DNA of 64,000 bases from Globisporangium splendens (GCA_006386115.1 VFIW01000021.1:521498-585497), one strand, 5' to 3'. Counted from the stretch's first letter, positions 19,679 through 31,694 are shown. Made by a program: numbers and translations. The notes: generated by a model not told the origin, from the letters alone.

Positions 19679-19993
19679 GCTGCTGCTCTTCGAGCTGTCG
19701 AAGAGACAAGTGTGTGTGAGAGTGTATGCCAGCAGACGCTAGGCGTTCTGAGTCGTGTGTGCAAGCAGTCGACTACCTTTGCATGTGGTACCTTCCGAAG
19801 ATGAGGCTGACTGCATTAGTGTGTGAGTGTTCTGTCCAGCACGTGAGAATACCTCGTGTCTGGAAAGATGCGCATTAATATACTTTTGGTTCACTCGGTG
19901 ATTGTTCTTTTCTTTGTCTTGCGTTTGGTCAGATCATTGTTTTTGTTTGCAAAGCTGTTGTTATTGTTTGTGATTGAATGCATGACAAGGGAA

Positions 19994-20538
19994 ATTTGAA
20001 ACTCTGCAGTACTTGATCTCGTATCGACTGCTATTCAGGTAGCTTTTCGCTGGTTCGTTGCTGCAAAGTATTCCCGAATACACTTCTGGTTCACTTGGTA
20101 AAGTTCTGTGATACCATCAGATTCACTCATTTCTGCCTCAGTAATATTTCAAATCGTAAGATAAAGTCCATTTGCCTTCATTCCGGCGATGCTCATCGTA
20201 TATGATAAATATGATGTGTTCTGTTGCTCGCATTCAGCTTGACCAGCCGCTCCTGCGATCGACACTTTGCTTTTCACTCCCACCAGCTCTGGGCGTCCTG
20301 GCAATTATACAAAGTTTCAATTTGGTGAGGTAGTCTTTCATCTTTCATGGACTCATTTGCGAGAACCTCTATGCAACCATCGCTGTCCTATCTTTCCCCT
20401 CACTCCTCTTCGAAACCACTTAGGTAAAGTAGCTGGGGGAATGGATGTTGTAGTTCGCGATGCTCAACATAATATACCTTACCCTTAGACTTAATTGAAC
20501 TAATCTCTGCCAGCAATCATCACTCAACGCAGCCCAAG
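19994..20538. other. Spacer of the elicitin inverted repeat
   Basis: 545 bases without a supported gene separate the two arms. It contains no visible transposon sequence. Confidence 0.6.
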
Positions 20539-20853
20539 TTCCCTTGCCATGCATTCAATCACAAACAATAACAACAGCTTTGCAAACAAAAACAATGATC
20601 TGACCAAACGCAAGACAAAGAAAAGAACAATCACCGAGTGAACCAAAAGTATATTAATGCGCATCTTTCCAGACACGAGGTATTCTCACGTGCTGGACAG
20701 AACACTCACACACTAATGCAGTCAGCCTCATCTTCGGAAGGTACCACATGCAAAGGTAGTCGACTGCTTGCACACACGACTCAGAACGCCTAGCGTCTGC
20801 TGGCATACACTCTCACACACACTTGTCTCTTCGACAGCTCGAAGAGCAGCAGC

Positions 20854-21213
20854 TTAACGACGGCCAAGACCGAGCGCCTTGCACGCTGGCTCGAAGCTGT
20901 CGGTGATGTTCTTCACGTTCAACGACACGCCCGTGAACGCGATCACGCAGTCGCTTGGGTTCAACGCCTGGATCGCAGCGATCGTGGTGTGGCACTCTGC
21001 CGTGAGGCACATCAACTGAATCTGGTCGTCCGTTGGGTAGTTGCTAGGTGGCACAAACGTGTAGCCCGACGCATCTTGGCATGCAGGAAGCGATGGCTCG
21101 GACGCGATCGCGAGGAGCTTGACGATCTCACTGTCTGGGCACGGGTCCGTGCTGTAGGCGAAGGTCTTGGCGACGAGGCAGACGGCGGCGGCGACGACGG
21201 CGAACGACTTCAT
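20854..21213 (-). CDS. Elicitin-like secreted protein, copy 2
   Basis: 119 residues, identical in protein sequence to copy 1: signal peptide, six cysteines, no C-terminal extension. At DNA level a single coding difference was noted (GAA versus GAG, silent) close to the SEPSLPAC segment. The two genes are convergent. Being identical, the copies should act in the same way: secreted sterol or lipid carriers and possible elicitors of plant defence. Expression may differ because only the core promoter, not upstream DNA, is shared. Confidence 0.9.
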   Translation of the reverse strand: MKSFAVVAAAVCLVAKTFAYSTDPCPDSEIVKLLAIASEPSLPACQDASGYTFVPPSNYPTDDQIQLMCLTAECHTTIAAIQALNPSDCVIAFTGVSLNVKNITDSFEPACKALGLGRR

Positions 21214-21260
21214 TCTTGAGTTTGGAGTGGGGTGGTTGGTTGTTGTTGGGGCTTGGGAGC

Positions 21261-21276
21261 AAATTGAACAATGAGA
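21261..21276 (-). promoter_or_regulatory. Oomycete initiator of elicitin copy 2
   Basis: Reverse complement of the initiator at 19256-19271, 48 bases before the ATG at 21213. The repeat arm ends two bases beyond it. Confidence 0.75.
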
Positions 21277-21278
21277 TC

Positions 21279-22368
21279 CGACTCGGCCAAGAAAGCCAAC
21301 CCGAGCAATGCCAGAGTAGCCTTTGGTTGCTCTCTCACAGTGACAGGGGAGGGATGCACAGTACTACTTCTGTTGGGGTACAACCACAAGTGGGAAATTC
21401 GGTCATACGGTCACTTCAGCACTGTAGCGTCAAATGGGCGGGAATGACCACGCTCGGATCCTTCAGGCGCACAGCACAAATGGCCAGGCACACTCTTCGG
21501 CGCAAGTGCAACTTCAACTTGCCTCTTCTCTTGAACAGTACTCGGTGGGCAACCTAGCCACTCTGATTACACGTGCCATCACTCTCATTTGCATCGAATG
21601 GAAGGTCTTTATCGTGGACGGCAACATCGCAAGAGCTGATCCTGTTGAGGGGAGATGCCTCCTCCCTTCCTTCCATTTTCGCATCTTCAAAGCACTCCCT
21701 TGTGGCTGCCGGTGTTACAGTAGTGAGAGAGAGTCAACGGACTAGAGCTACCGAACTGGTATGACTGCTCATCAAAGACTCAACTTCGAACGGGAGCGAG
21801 ACCGGAAAGATGAGTCTATCAACCCTTTTTGACTCGGTAAACCCTGGAATCGTGAAGGCGGCGTCACAACTGACATTTGAAGTTTGTCGTGTGACCAGCA
21901 GAACTCCCATCGGATGTCAAGGATGATCTTGAGTCTGTGAGGTGGATGGGGAACGCGAACTTCCTTCAGCTCGTGTCCACTTCGAAGCTTCTTCGATCTC
22001 CGGCTTTCCTCGAACACGTAGCTGAGGCTTTCGGAGAGCCTCTCCATCAAACGCCCGAGCGCATGCATCTCTAAGATGCAAAACTCTGGCGCAAAAGCGC
22101 ATCAATTGCGTCTCTAAGATGCAATCTCTGGTGCAAATGCCACTCAAAGCAGTGCCCTTTCTGCGCACACAGCAACAGTACCTGCATCCGCAAAAGAGAC
22201 TACCCACATATCTTTCACATACAACACGCAGTACACTGACCTCTTGCGGTGCATACTTTTGTGGAACGAGTCTTCAAACCATTTCCATCTTTATCAGCAT
22301 CGCAGCCACAAAGCTTTGAACAGGTCCAGACTGGAAGTGTGCAACAGCAAGTCCCGGAGACTTCTGTG
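21279..22368. other. Intergenic, no gene seen
   Basis: No supported gene. Near 22060-22140 the segment TCTCTAAGATGCAA(A)..TCTGG.GCAAA occurs twice in quick succession, a small imperfect direct repeat. Confidence 0.45.
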
Positions 22369-23769
22369 ATGACGACAGCGTTGCGGCGCGCCCCCTCTTC
22401 CTCCTGCTGCAGCACTGGGACTCCCACGTTGCTGGTGCAGCTGCTGCTGGTGGCATCATGCCTCATCTTTGTGGCAGTGGGAGCAGACGGCGGCGGCGGC
22501 GCAACCGCTGCGCTCGCAGGCGAGACTCCTCTGCCGTCCACCTCGTGCGATTTCAGCCGCTTCCATCCACGGCGATATGCAGTCTATCACTTGCAAAGCC
22601 AGAGTGCCTCGAGTGGAAATGTTCAACCAGTCATCACGATCGACGGTTTGTTGAACGAATCGGCATGGGAGCAAACACCATGGACTGAAGAGTTTGTCGA
22701 TATCCAAGGTTCACGCCACTGGTCCCAGCCCTGGCTTACGACCAAAGTCAAGATGCGCTACGATGACAACTTCCTCTATGTCGGCGCGTACTTGGAGGAG
22801 ACCGAGATCTGGGCAAATGTGACGCACCGGAACGACGTCGTGTTCCACGACAATGACTTCGAAGTGTTTGTCGACGCCGATGGCAGCACGCACAACTACA
22901 AGGAATTTGAGGTCAATGCGATCAACACGACGTGGAATCTGTGGCTGAATCGACCGTACCGCGATGGCGGTCATGAGAATAGCACGCGTGTGGATCCGCT
23001 GCATGGGTTCGACATGTTTGATCACGGCATGAAGTCGGCGGTGTATATGAAGGGCAACCCAAATGATGCAGGTAGGTTGTCATTGCCCGGGTCCAATGCT
23101 TCAAGATTTGTTTGTGCTTCTGCCTGTGGTCACTAATACAGTGCCCGTATGCTTCTGACGCTTTGTGTAGGTGAGCACCTGCACTTCTGGACTGTCGAGA
23201 TCGCATTGCCACTTCGTGAGCTCGCGCTGCATACTCGAGCAGTGCTCCCTCCACGGCCATTCACATTTTGGCGAATCAACTTTTCTCGAGTGGAATGGAC
23301 CGTCGCCACCACTTCATCGGGTAGGTACGTGAAAGTCCGAAGCGAAGCAGAAGAGAATTGGGTGTGGAGTCCACAGTACGCTGTCAATATGCACATGCCT
23401 GAGAACTGGGGATACATTCAGTTTCATCCTCGTCTCGAGGGCGAAGGCTTCGATTCCGACGTGCCGATGGACCCAGAGTGGAAAGTCCGCTACCTCAGTT
23501 TCCAGTTGTACTATGCGCAGCACGCGTTCAAGACGGCGAATGGGTACTTTGCGAGAGATGTGCCAGCACTCGAGCCGTACTTCCAGCAAGAAAATGCGTT
23601 CAAGTGTATGAATGTGCAGCAACTGAATGTAACCAGTGATGGGGGATCTTTCGGAGCCCTTCTCACCGACGAGAAACATTTCCGCGTTCCATCATATGCC
23701 GCAAATATTCGAGACGATAGCCTAATTCGCGTGCATAGAGTCAATAGCGATATAACGAGTGTCGAGTGA
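22369..23769 (+). CDS. CBM9-like carbohydrate-binding domain protein, two exons
   Basis: Exons 22369-23071 and 23171-23769 joined by a 99-base GT-AG intron give 433 residues. The N-terminus has a hydrophobic signal or anchor segment (VQLLLVASCLIFVAVGA). The rest fits the CBM9-like/DOMON-like beta-sandwich fold: ITIDGLLNESAWEQTPWTEEFVDIQG, TKVKMRYDDNFLYVGAYLEE, NDFEVFVDADG.THNYKEFE(V)NA, and across the splice site HFWTVEIALPL, then WRINFSRVEW, ENWVWSPQ and NMHMPENWGYIQF. Such domains bind sugars, often next to carbohydrate-active enzymes; here no catalytic domain is seen. The splice site is supported by continuous homology (NPNDAG|EHLHFW). It is probably secreted or at the cell surface. Confidence 0.8.
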
Positions 23770-24533
23770 AAAATTGATCGTGTGACTGCAAATAAAAGTG
23801 ACTTTGTTCTTTGCGCTCCCAAAACGCGATGGCAAATGACCACATCCGCAACAAACGGCCCATGGCACAACGCGGCGCCTGAGTATCCGCACTGAAGTTG
23901 GAGCAACAGTGTACTTGGGTTGTCGATATCACAGGACCAGCAACTCGGTATATATCTGGAATGCTATCGATCATTTTATTGCTTACTTTCAGCCACAGTT
24001 GACTCGATCGGATAAAAACAAGTCGCTTGTGCTTTGACGTCGTCGTCCGCTCTTCGTCCAGCTTTGATCTATTTGCCTCCTCAGGGTGGCGAGGCTGGTC
24101 CCGAAGTGTGTCCACAGCGCACTGCACGAGATCTCAGCGCCAGAAGTCACGACTCGACTCACTGCAAAAAAAGCACAAATTCCAATTTGTATTTTTTATG
24201 TGCATGTTTTTACAAATATGCTGGATCGTGGGTGCAGTCAAAATTGTCAAGTATACTATGTTAAGTTATCCAAAATATCCATTAATTGGCAGCTAATCGA
24301 GCATAAACTTTTACATAAATTGCCTGATTTTGAGCTGACTGATCAATGCGATATTGTTGGGAATGGAACACAAAATACAGTGTTGGGTCAAGTTACATGG
24401 AACAGATGGTGACAAAAATGCCTTCGAGTGTTGGTTGGGTGGGAGCGTGCCGTGACATAGTCTCCTTGGAAGCCAGCAGCAAGGAATAGCGAGACTTTAT
24501 ACAGACGCGCACACCCCCGATCCTCCATTGCTC
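23770..24533. other. Intergenic, AT-rich
   Basis: No gene. The 24170-24330 part is distinctly AT-rich compared with the surroundings. It is the shared 3' region of two convergent genes. Confidence 0.5.
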
Positions 24534-26387
24534 TTATGCGAAATAGACCCAGAGACTCAGGGTGATCGCGAGTGAGGCCACACCACTGGCGGCCACGAAG
24601 TAGTTGACGTACTTTGGCTTGGCGAGTTCGGTCGCGTCCCACTTGAACATCGTCTTGACGTCGGCCATGTACTTCTGCGACTCCTCGGGTGGAGGAGGCG
24701 TGAGGAGACTGACGACGACGCAGATAACCATGGACGTGACCCAGAGCAGGATCGCAAAGTGCTGGAAGTTCATGTAGAAGAACTGGTCGATGACCTTGGG
24801 GAAATCGCCGCGTCTGGAGTCCTTCTCGATGGTTACAAAGATCAGTCGCACCAGACCGAGGCACCCACCGCAGAGCAGCGCCGTGAGCGCACCTTGGCGG
24901 TTGGCACGCTTCCAGAACACGCCGAGGATCAGCACGATACCGATTGGTGGCGTCAAGTAAGACTGGATCTCGACGACCTGCTTGTACAAGCCGTCGCCGT
25001 TGCTGAGAATCGGGATCCAGCAGAAACTGAGGATCGCGAACGTGACCGTCGAGCAGCGGCCGACCCAGACGAGTTGGTCGTGGGTCGCGTTCGGACGCAA
25101 CTGGAGGTAGATATCGTTCGTGATCACCGACGAGCCAGCCGCAAACACGGAGCCCAGACTCGACATCATCGCCGTAATAATACTCGCGACCATGAGACCA
25201 ATGACGCCATGCGGCATCAAGTTGGTCAGCAACACTGGGTATGCGGCATCGGTCTTGTTCTCAGGGACGGTCATGTCGTACAAGATCGTGGCGACGATAC
25301 CTGGGATGACGATGATGAACGGTGGGAGGATCTTGAGCATACTCGCGAACGACGCGCCGCCCTTGGCGTGCGCTGTGTCCTTGGCAGACAGCACACGTTG
25401 CACCAGATCTTGATCCATGCACCAGTACCACACCGAGCCGATTGGCTGACCGATGAGCATGCCCGTCCACGGGTAGTCGGCATCCGACGTCGACTTGAAC
25501 AAGTGCCAGAAGTCGGACTTGTCCTGGTACTCGAGTTGGTCTTGGATGCCCGAGAAGCCGCCGACGCGGTGCAGCGAGACCCCCATGACGACGATGCCGC
25601 CAGTCACGAACACGCACATCTGGAACAAATCGGTGTACATGACGGCACGGAGTCCACCTGCGACAGTGTAGATCGCACTGAGCAAGATGCACATGCCCGC
25701 GCCAAAGTACAAGTTCCAGCCCAGCGTGGCCTTCATGACGACCGCACCACCATAGACACTCGCACTCATCTTGGTCAGCACGTACATGATGCACGTGATC
25801 ACGGACAAGTAGTGGCGGCACCCAGCACTGAAGCGGTACTGAAGGAACTCTGGCGTCGTGTACACACCTGCGCGGCGGTAGATCGGCGCAAACACCCATC
25901 CGAGCAGCAAGATCAGGATCGCAGCGTACCATTCGTACATGGCGACAGCAATGCCGCGGCGCGCGCCATCACCCGACATGCCGACAAAGTGCTCGGCGCC
26001 AATGTTACTCGCGAACAGCGCGCCACCGACAAAGTACCACTTCATACCGCGATCGGCGAGGAAGAAGTTCTGCACGCGGTCCGACTCGTCCGTCATCTTC
26101 TTGTGGCTCGCGGGGTCTTCGATGTCTTCCTGCACGATGAGCGACGCACCAGACGCGCGCACGTGGGTCAGATCGGAGCCGTCGATCGTCTTGCTCGCTT
26201 TTGCCGTCTTGCTGGCGAAGCACGGGAAGATGCGCTCGAGGAACGGCGACTCGCCCGCGTGGATCGTCGCGATCATGCCGATGACCATCGTCATGCAGAG
26301 CACGATCACGAGGATGGCGATGTCACCGCCGTTGAGTGCGCTGTCGCCGTCGATCACGGGGATCGCGGGCGTGATGCCAGTCGCCAT
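24534..26387 (-). CDS. Sodium/solute symporter (SSS family, SGLT-like)
   Basis: 617 residues from the ATG at 26387 (MATGITPAIPV); the frame is open further upstream but that part is not family-like. It has about 14 hydrophobic segments typical of the SSS (PF00474) family, beginning with DIAILVIVLCMTMVIG. Family marks include FLADRGMKWYFVGGALFASNIGAEHFVG, YRRAGVYTTPEFLQYRFS, and a central GGLRAVMYTDLFQ motif (helix 5). These carriers use the sodium gradient to import sugars, myo-inositol or other solutes. The wording is closest to animal-type SGLT transporters; the substrate is not predictable. No intron is needed. Plasma membrane location is inferred. Confidence 0.88.
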   Translation of the reverse strand: MATGITPAIPVIDGDSALNGGDIAILVIVLCMTMVIGMIATIHAGESPFLERIFPCFASKTAKASKTIDGSDLTHVRASGASLIVQEDIEDPASHKKMTDESDRVQNFFLADRGMKWYFVGGALFASNIGAEHFVGMSGDGARRGIAVAMYEWYAAILILLLGWVFAPIYRRAGVYTTPEFLQYRFSAGCRHYLSVITCIMYVLTKMSASVYGGAVVMKATLGWNLYFGAGMCILLSAIYTVAGGLRAVMYTDLFQMCVFVTGGIVVMGVSLHRVGGFSGIQDQLEYQDKSDFWHLFKSTSDADYPWTGMLIGQPIGSVWYWCMDQDLVQRVLSAKDTAHAKGGASFASMLKILPPFIIVIPGIVATILYDMTVPENKTDAAYPVLLTNLMPHGVIGLMVASIITAMMSSLGSVFAAGSSVITNDIYLQLRPNATHDQLVWVGRCSTVTFAILSFCWIPILSNGDGLYKQVVEIQSYLTPPIGIVLILGVFWKRANRQGALTALLCGGCLGLVRLIFVTIEKDSRRGDFPKVIDQFFYMNFQHFAILLWVTSMVICVVVSLLTPPPPEESQKYMADVKTMFKWDATELAKPKYVNYFVAASGVASLAITLSLWVYFA

Positions 26388-28752
26388 GGTTGTGTGGATG
26401 ATGGAGGAGGCGAGCGAGGAGAGAGGAGGTCGAGTGGCTTGTGCAGCCGCCGGCAAAATGGATAATGAGGCATGCGTTGGCCCGCTGAAATTGGCATCCC
26501 GCCAAATGCGATCGCAAATGCGCAGGTACCGTGACCATTCTAATTTGGATAGCCCGCGTAAACAGATATCGCATTCGATTCTAAAGATGGTATTTACTAA
26601 ATCTGTATGAAAACGGAAAATGGGAATGTGCAAAATGCCGATCGTATACAATATTGTAGGTATTTGAGTGGAGTTGGCGACCGGATCGGACAGAGGCGCA
26701 AATGACTCGAGCGGGTTGCATTTCAATGAGACCACCACGTTCGATGGCGCGTAGACGGGGCACCGCGAAATTGACTGAGGCGGGTGTCGCCAAAACCGCC
26801 CATTCCGAACGTCTGCAGATAGTGCCACACTCATAGAAGGAACATTTGAAATGCAGAAAAAGGTAAAACAGAACTTCACGTTTTTGTGAGGTCAGTAAAG
26901 CCAGGGGTAACGACCATTCACGAGCTTCCCGAAAGTTCAACTCCCACCGCTGCCCTTCGTGGATGGACAACCGACCAGCATTCGTACAGCTTGGGTGCAA
27001 GTGCAATGGCGTTGATGGATTGCATGTTTACCTGCCTACATGAGTTGTATTTTCACAGTGCTCGACCAAAGGAATATGCACACTACGCCACTAACTTTCT
27101 ATTTCACTTCTTTCTGCACCACGAGTGCTCGTATATTGTGCAGCAGCGCACAATAGAAGACAGAACAGAGAGCGCCGAGTCTTTGTGCTGAAAAACAGCC
27201 CGTGGTGCATCGTGCTGCGATGCTTTTTTGTAACCCGAATTCTATGATATATCAAAAGATACGAGTCTCTTCCAAGCAATCGAGTGTGTTATCATATGTG
27301 CAAGATATTTTGTGCATACAGCAAAATACTAATTGTGACGGGTCCGCCACAGTGAAGGGTTTGAGCGTCAAGGGCTTTGGCGTGTCGCAGCAAGTAGCGA
27401 TGTAAACTGGCTTTTTGGATCAGATCACTTGAACCAGTACACTTGTAAAATGGATCCAACCAACAGCAAACTCGATCTTGCAAGCGCCGAGTCGCAAACA
27501 AAAATCAATACAACCCATGCCAAAAATCTTGAAAGGTAGCACACACACACACACACATCGGTCGTCTTGCAAAGCGACAATGGGCTCGAGACGCTTGCCT
27601 CTCCTTCTGTTAATCAAGCTCACCGTAATCTGAAGCTATTAATCATCATTCATGTCTACAAGATTGAATGGCTCGGCATGGGACCCGATCTCGGAATCGA
27701 TCTTTGAAACCAATTAAATCAATTCGCAAACATTTAAATTCGTGGGGACCACACACATCAACATTCTGTCTTGGCTACTGTATGTGGTCCACTCAGATTT
27801 ACCCATTTCTGCAACCAGGAAGAGCTTCAAATTGGAGCTTCTCCAGGTTTTGTAGGAGTCCAATAATGCGTCATGGGAGGAGCTCCACATGCATGTTCGG
27901 TCTTCTTGAACTTCAACCACATCGCGTTGAAGCCACATCTCCTTGTTTATCCCGTCGCCCTTCCGCACCCACGAACAATGGGTTCTTTTTCAGGACCAGC
28001 GGCATCGATCAGCGGAGTCCCACATTTGTGTCTCCACGTTGAGTCCGAAGTGTATCCACTGCGCGAAGTGGAGTAATCGGGTCCCCACTTCAACGCCGCG
28101 CCGTAAGCCAGTCTCTCCCATGCTGATGCAGTGCGCACCACCGTACTTTTCTTTCTGGAGACGGTCTCGGCTCGCACTTCCTTCTCTGTTTATCAAGTCC
28201 TGTTTAACATGCAAGTTTGTAAAGTCTCGCCTAACGCGCAAGCTGATCACTTGGCCGCTTGGTAGGTCGCGTGCCGTTGTCGCAAACATCTGAAACTGAC
28301 AATTGATCTGCTTGTTGGCGTCAACTGAATGGATGCTCATAAGCAGCGAGTTGCGTTGGTTGCGTGCATTCTCGAACCTCAGAACCTCAGAATCTCCAGC
28401 CAGTCACTCAGTCTCACGATCTATGGTGACACCTTCAGACATGGCAACCTCAGTAACTCGACAGTCTGAAGCACGTTCACGTGGGACTCGTACGCCAGCG
28501 CTCACGTCGCGGTGCTTGTATCGAGAGGGCGTATGAGACGCATTAGGCGGTGCCATGGCGCTTCAACCTTCAGCTGATTCGTCCATACGTTTGTGCCAAC
28601 AAGAGCTTCCGATACCACTGTCATTTGAGCCTGAGGCTGCAGCTGTTGCCTCAATTTGTTGATCGTACGACACGCAGTTCAACGTTGAAGTTGAACTTCG
28701 AGTGCGACTTTGGCGTCCTTGTCAACGCAAGCAAAAGGGGGTCGTCAACATG
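26388..28752. other. Long intergenic stretch, no gene seen
   Basis: No frame with recognisable features. It contains the promoter side of the symporter gene and the CA microsatellite at 27540-27557. Frames such as 27668-28042 lack support. Confidence 0.5.
27540..27557 (+). repeat. (CA)9 microsatellite
   Basis: Nine CA units in an otherwise featureless intergenic stretch. Confidence 0.9.
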
Positions 28753-30250
28753 CTAAAAGCCCAGCTGCGAGAGGACGTGAGCTGCTTCAAGTCCCGCGGC
28801 TGAGGGTGTCATGGACCACTGCACGAGCCGCTGTTCCAATGCTCGCAGCGCCCGCGGATCGATTTGCTTGACGTTCGTGTTGCGCTTCGACAGATCTCGC
28901 AGCCATGTGAATACAAGCCAGGCATCATGCGTGCCAAATGGATCATTGGTAGTGTCATCATGGTCTCCGTCCTCCAGGAGTTCAATGAATGCTGCGCATA
29001 GAGCATTGCGCGATGCTCGCGAGATCTGATGCATACATGGAACTCCAATCACTCCCATCACTTGCTTTAGCAACGCAATGTTATCTTCAAGGATGCACAA
29101 GCGGATCGCCAGATCGTACTCCTCACACTGGACCGCCTACAACGCCGTTTCGCTCCGACTCATGCGCGAGCTGGCAAGCGGATTGCAGCAACAAGAAGAT
29201 GGGTGAGAATGAGGCATACATCGTGCTTCCGTTCATCTTGGCCACAGATGCACTCAGGATGCTTCTAAAGAACGAATGAACGCGAGTTGCATGCGCCAGC
29301 AAAATTTCATCTGATGGCAGAGTGTGGCCATCAAATTCCGTTGGTCGTAGCACGCTACACAGGCATTTGGTCGCATTCTCACCAACGGCATTGGTATCTT
29401 TGAGCAGTGGTGCAGACACAGTCTCGAACACTTGAAGCCAAGCATCCTCACCATCAACTTGAACCCCTTTGGCGTCACCTGAAGTCGAGTCGTCAGCAGT
29501 GCTGGGTGTTGCGCCATAGACTGGGACGATGTGAAGGACAATGGAGAATACGAGGATCCCACATGCTTCAGTGACTTTGGTCTCATTGTCGCGTAAGCGA
29601 GTATCTATGTACGCGAGAATCCTCGACAGAAGCTTTGACGATTGCAGCGGATGGCATTTGCAGAGCACAGCAATCAGCAGAGCTGGCATTCGCCGCGTTG
29701 ACGATCTTGGTGGTCTCTAAATGCATAGCATCGACAGTGCGAAAGCTCACTGGTTAGGGAGGAATGGGAGTGGTAGGGTGAGCAAAATTCTTCCGAGACA
29801 CCTTGTTTTTCTCGACAAGAGTGTAGAACTCGTGCACAAGCGATAGATCCAAGCCAGGAAGCCATTCTCTGCGCATAAAAGCAACTGAGTCAGGTAACCA
29901 AAGGAACGAGTCGCTCTATCGTAAATATTTGTTCTGCCACATCAGAATTTTCTCACATGAGAGACTGGAATGCTTGCTGCTGCGTGTCCCGATCCTCAAG
30001 TTTACTGATTTTGTCGCTGAGCTCTCGCAGCGTCTGCAGCAGTTTCCCCTTGCCTTGCGCTCGACTTTCTTCTTCTTGACGCTTCCCACCGACTGATTGC
30101 TGTTTCCTCCGGTGGCTGGCTTGTTGGGGCTTGATACGCTCAAACTCCTGCTACTGCTGCTACGCGTGGTCATCTTCATCGGCACGCTTGCTGCCTTCCA
30201 CTTCCTCTCAAAGCACTCACGCCTCGCCTCGAGCGCGCGCAAACCTTCAT
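28753..30250 (-). CDS. TORTIFOLIA1/SPIRAL2-like microtubule-associated HEAT protein
   Basis: Exons proposed on the minus strand: 30250-30221, 30147-29957, 29868-29802, 29716 to about 29125, and about 29122-28753, with GTGAGT/CAG, GTGAGA/CAG and GTGTCT/TAG introns. The spliced N-terminus reads LLQTLRELSDKISKLEDRDTQQ then an IEWLPGLDLSLVHEFYTLV stretch, RRMPALLIAVL, and LSRILAYIDTRLRDNETKVTEACG. This is the HEAT pattern of plant TORTIFOLIA1/SPIRAL2 proteins, which bind microtubules and control their dynamics. The last two coding blocks are in different frames around 29125, where either a short intron or a one-base error must be assumed (the downstream frame resumes VQCEEYDLAIRLCILEDN). About 420 residues. 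Confidence 0.55.
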
Positions 30251-30476
30251 GATGTCCGATATATAAATATACCCACGTATCTTGACCGATTCGGCTCGCA
30301 ATTGCCCTGAAATATAACCACGTCTATTTGAAGATAATCAGAAAAATGACGCCGATGCGTACGTCATCTCATACAAACCTTATCCCTTTGCCTTGAATCT
30401 CATGGACAAAGCTCAGGAGCTCTCACTCTGCATGATCCCAAAACCACTAATCATGCATCGACCCCGCGAGAAGCAG

Positions 30477-31694
30477 TCAGTTGTTTTCAGGATCGAGAGG
30501 ATCGCGCGGTCCGTGCTGCTGATAGCGTTTCTTGTGGCTCTGCGCTGGTCGTGAGCTGTTAGAATTCCCATTACCGTCCCGCGGTCGCTTGTTACTTTGA
30601 CTCCCGGCGCTTGGACCACAGCTCTTGAGGATGTCGTCCAGCTTGGACTTCGCAGCCATTGCTTCTTCTGCAAGCAATATTAGCATGACAATAACAGATT
30701 CAAACACAGTCAGCATTGCGGTGGCAACGCAAAAGCCGCAAGGAAATTGGGGATAACTCTTACTTAGCGATACTTTCGTAGACACCGGGCGTGTCCACGT
30801 GGTCTCATTGGAGTCTCGATTCCAGTAGTACACGCCGCCACTGTGCGGATCTGTCACGGGTTCCCAGCCACTACAAACAACAGCATACACAGTGCTTTGC
30901 CGCGTTAGAATTGGCTGCTTGCAGCTAAGGAGAGAACGTCCAGATGTGGACAAACCAAATTGTACGGACTCTGGCAGTGGCTCTTCGGACTTGGCGGCAT
31001 CCGTCTGTGAAGCTTTTCCTGTCTGCAGCATCAATAGAATTGACATATAGTAAAAGCCAAAGCTACGAGTCCATGCACTACGTACGGCATATGTACCTCA
31101 CGATGCCCAGGATGATCCCACGACGTTTCTTGTGTTCGCTAAGCACAGCACACACACAGAAAAATGACATCGTCACCATCAATAACGAACTCAGCTTGTT
31201 ATACTGCATACCACACACAATTAAGCAATAGAAGGAGGATTGTTACTCACTTCGTTCCAGTAGTAAGTGTCGCCTGATGCTGGATCTTTCGCTTCTTTCC
31301 ATCCGTCGGGCAGCGCCGTGTCTGCTCCTGTGCCGCTGTTGTCGCCATGCAGACGACCCTGACGGAACGCGTTCATCTGCTGCGCGACAGTCTGTGTCTG
31401 GTGGATCTCGTTCGCGCGCCGCACCGCGACCACGTGCAGCGTGTTATCGCGCACGCGCGGGTCATACTTATCTGCCGCAGTCTGCTGCTGCGGAACGCCA
31501 TTCACGAAGCGCTGCACCTTCGCGGACGTCACGTTCACTAGCTTTTGGCGCTCCGCCTGCTGCCGCGCAAGCTCGCTCTGAGACGGACCGCTCCCCGTGG
31601 CGTGCAGGTGCTTGAGCGCCTCGGCGCGCGCGCGCTGCGCAAGCAGCTCCTTCTTCACGCGCTCCGACGACACTGGCGCTGCCTTTGGTGGCAT
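30477..31694 (-). CDS. PQBP1-like protein with two WW domains
   Basis: Exon 1 runs from the ATG at 31694 to 31251 (MPPKAAPVSSERVKKELLAQ...LPDGWKEAKDPASGDTYYWNE); a small exon at 31138-31097 supplies TQETSWDHPG, completing the first WW domain. Later exons give TGKASQTDAAKSEEPLPE, a second WW domain (GWEPVTDPHSGGVYYWNRDSNETTWTRP) and a basic C-terminus ending in DPLDPENN. WW domains bind proline-rich ligands. The WW plus disordered tail with a DPLDP-type motif matches PQBP1-like proteins, which bind the U5 snRNP 15-kDa protein and act in pre-mRNA splicing in the nucleus. Splice sites of the middle exons are estimates. The double WW is unusual, since animal PQBP1 has one. Confidence 0.65.

Larger units (their letters stand above)
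19254..19993 (+). repeat. Inverted repeat, left arm (whole elicitin transcription unit)
   Basis: A 740-base arm that is the reverse complement of 20539-21278. It starts two bases before the initiator element and includes leader, coding sequence and about 315 bases of 3' flank. Differences seen are few: one silent-region base in the coding part and one A/G near the outer 3' edge. Confidence 0.88.
20539..21278 (-). repeat. Inverted repeat, right arm (whole elicitin transcription unit)
   Basis: Partner of 19254-19993, same length. Beyond 21278 the flank is only weakly similar to the left flank (shared TGGCCGA and scattered positions), so upstream regulatory DNA differs between the copies. Confidence 0.88.

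Noticed and set aside
22249..22368. Upstream in-frame start for the CBM9-like protein
   Set aside because: The longer N-terminus would push the signal-anchor segment more than 50 residues inside; the ATG at 22369 places it correctly.
24759..26465. 568-codon plus-strand frame opposite the sodium symporter
   Set aside because: It is rich in Arg, His, Asp and Glu as expected of the antisense of a GC-biased gene, and the opposite strand encodes a complete SSS transporter.
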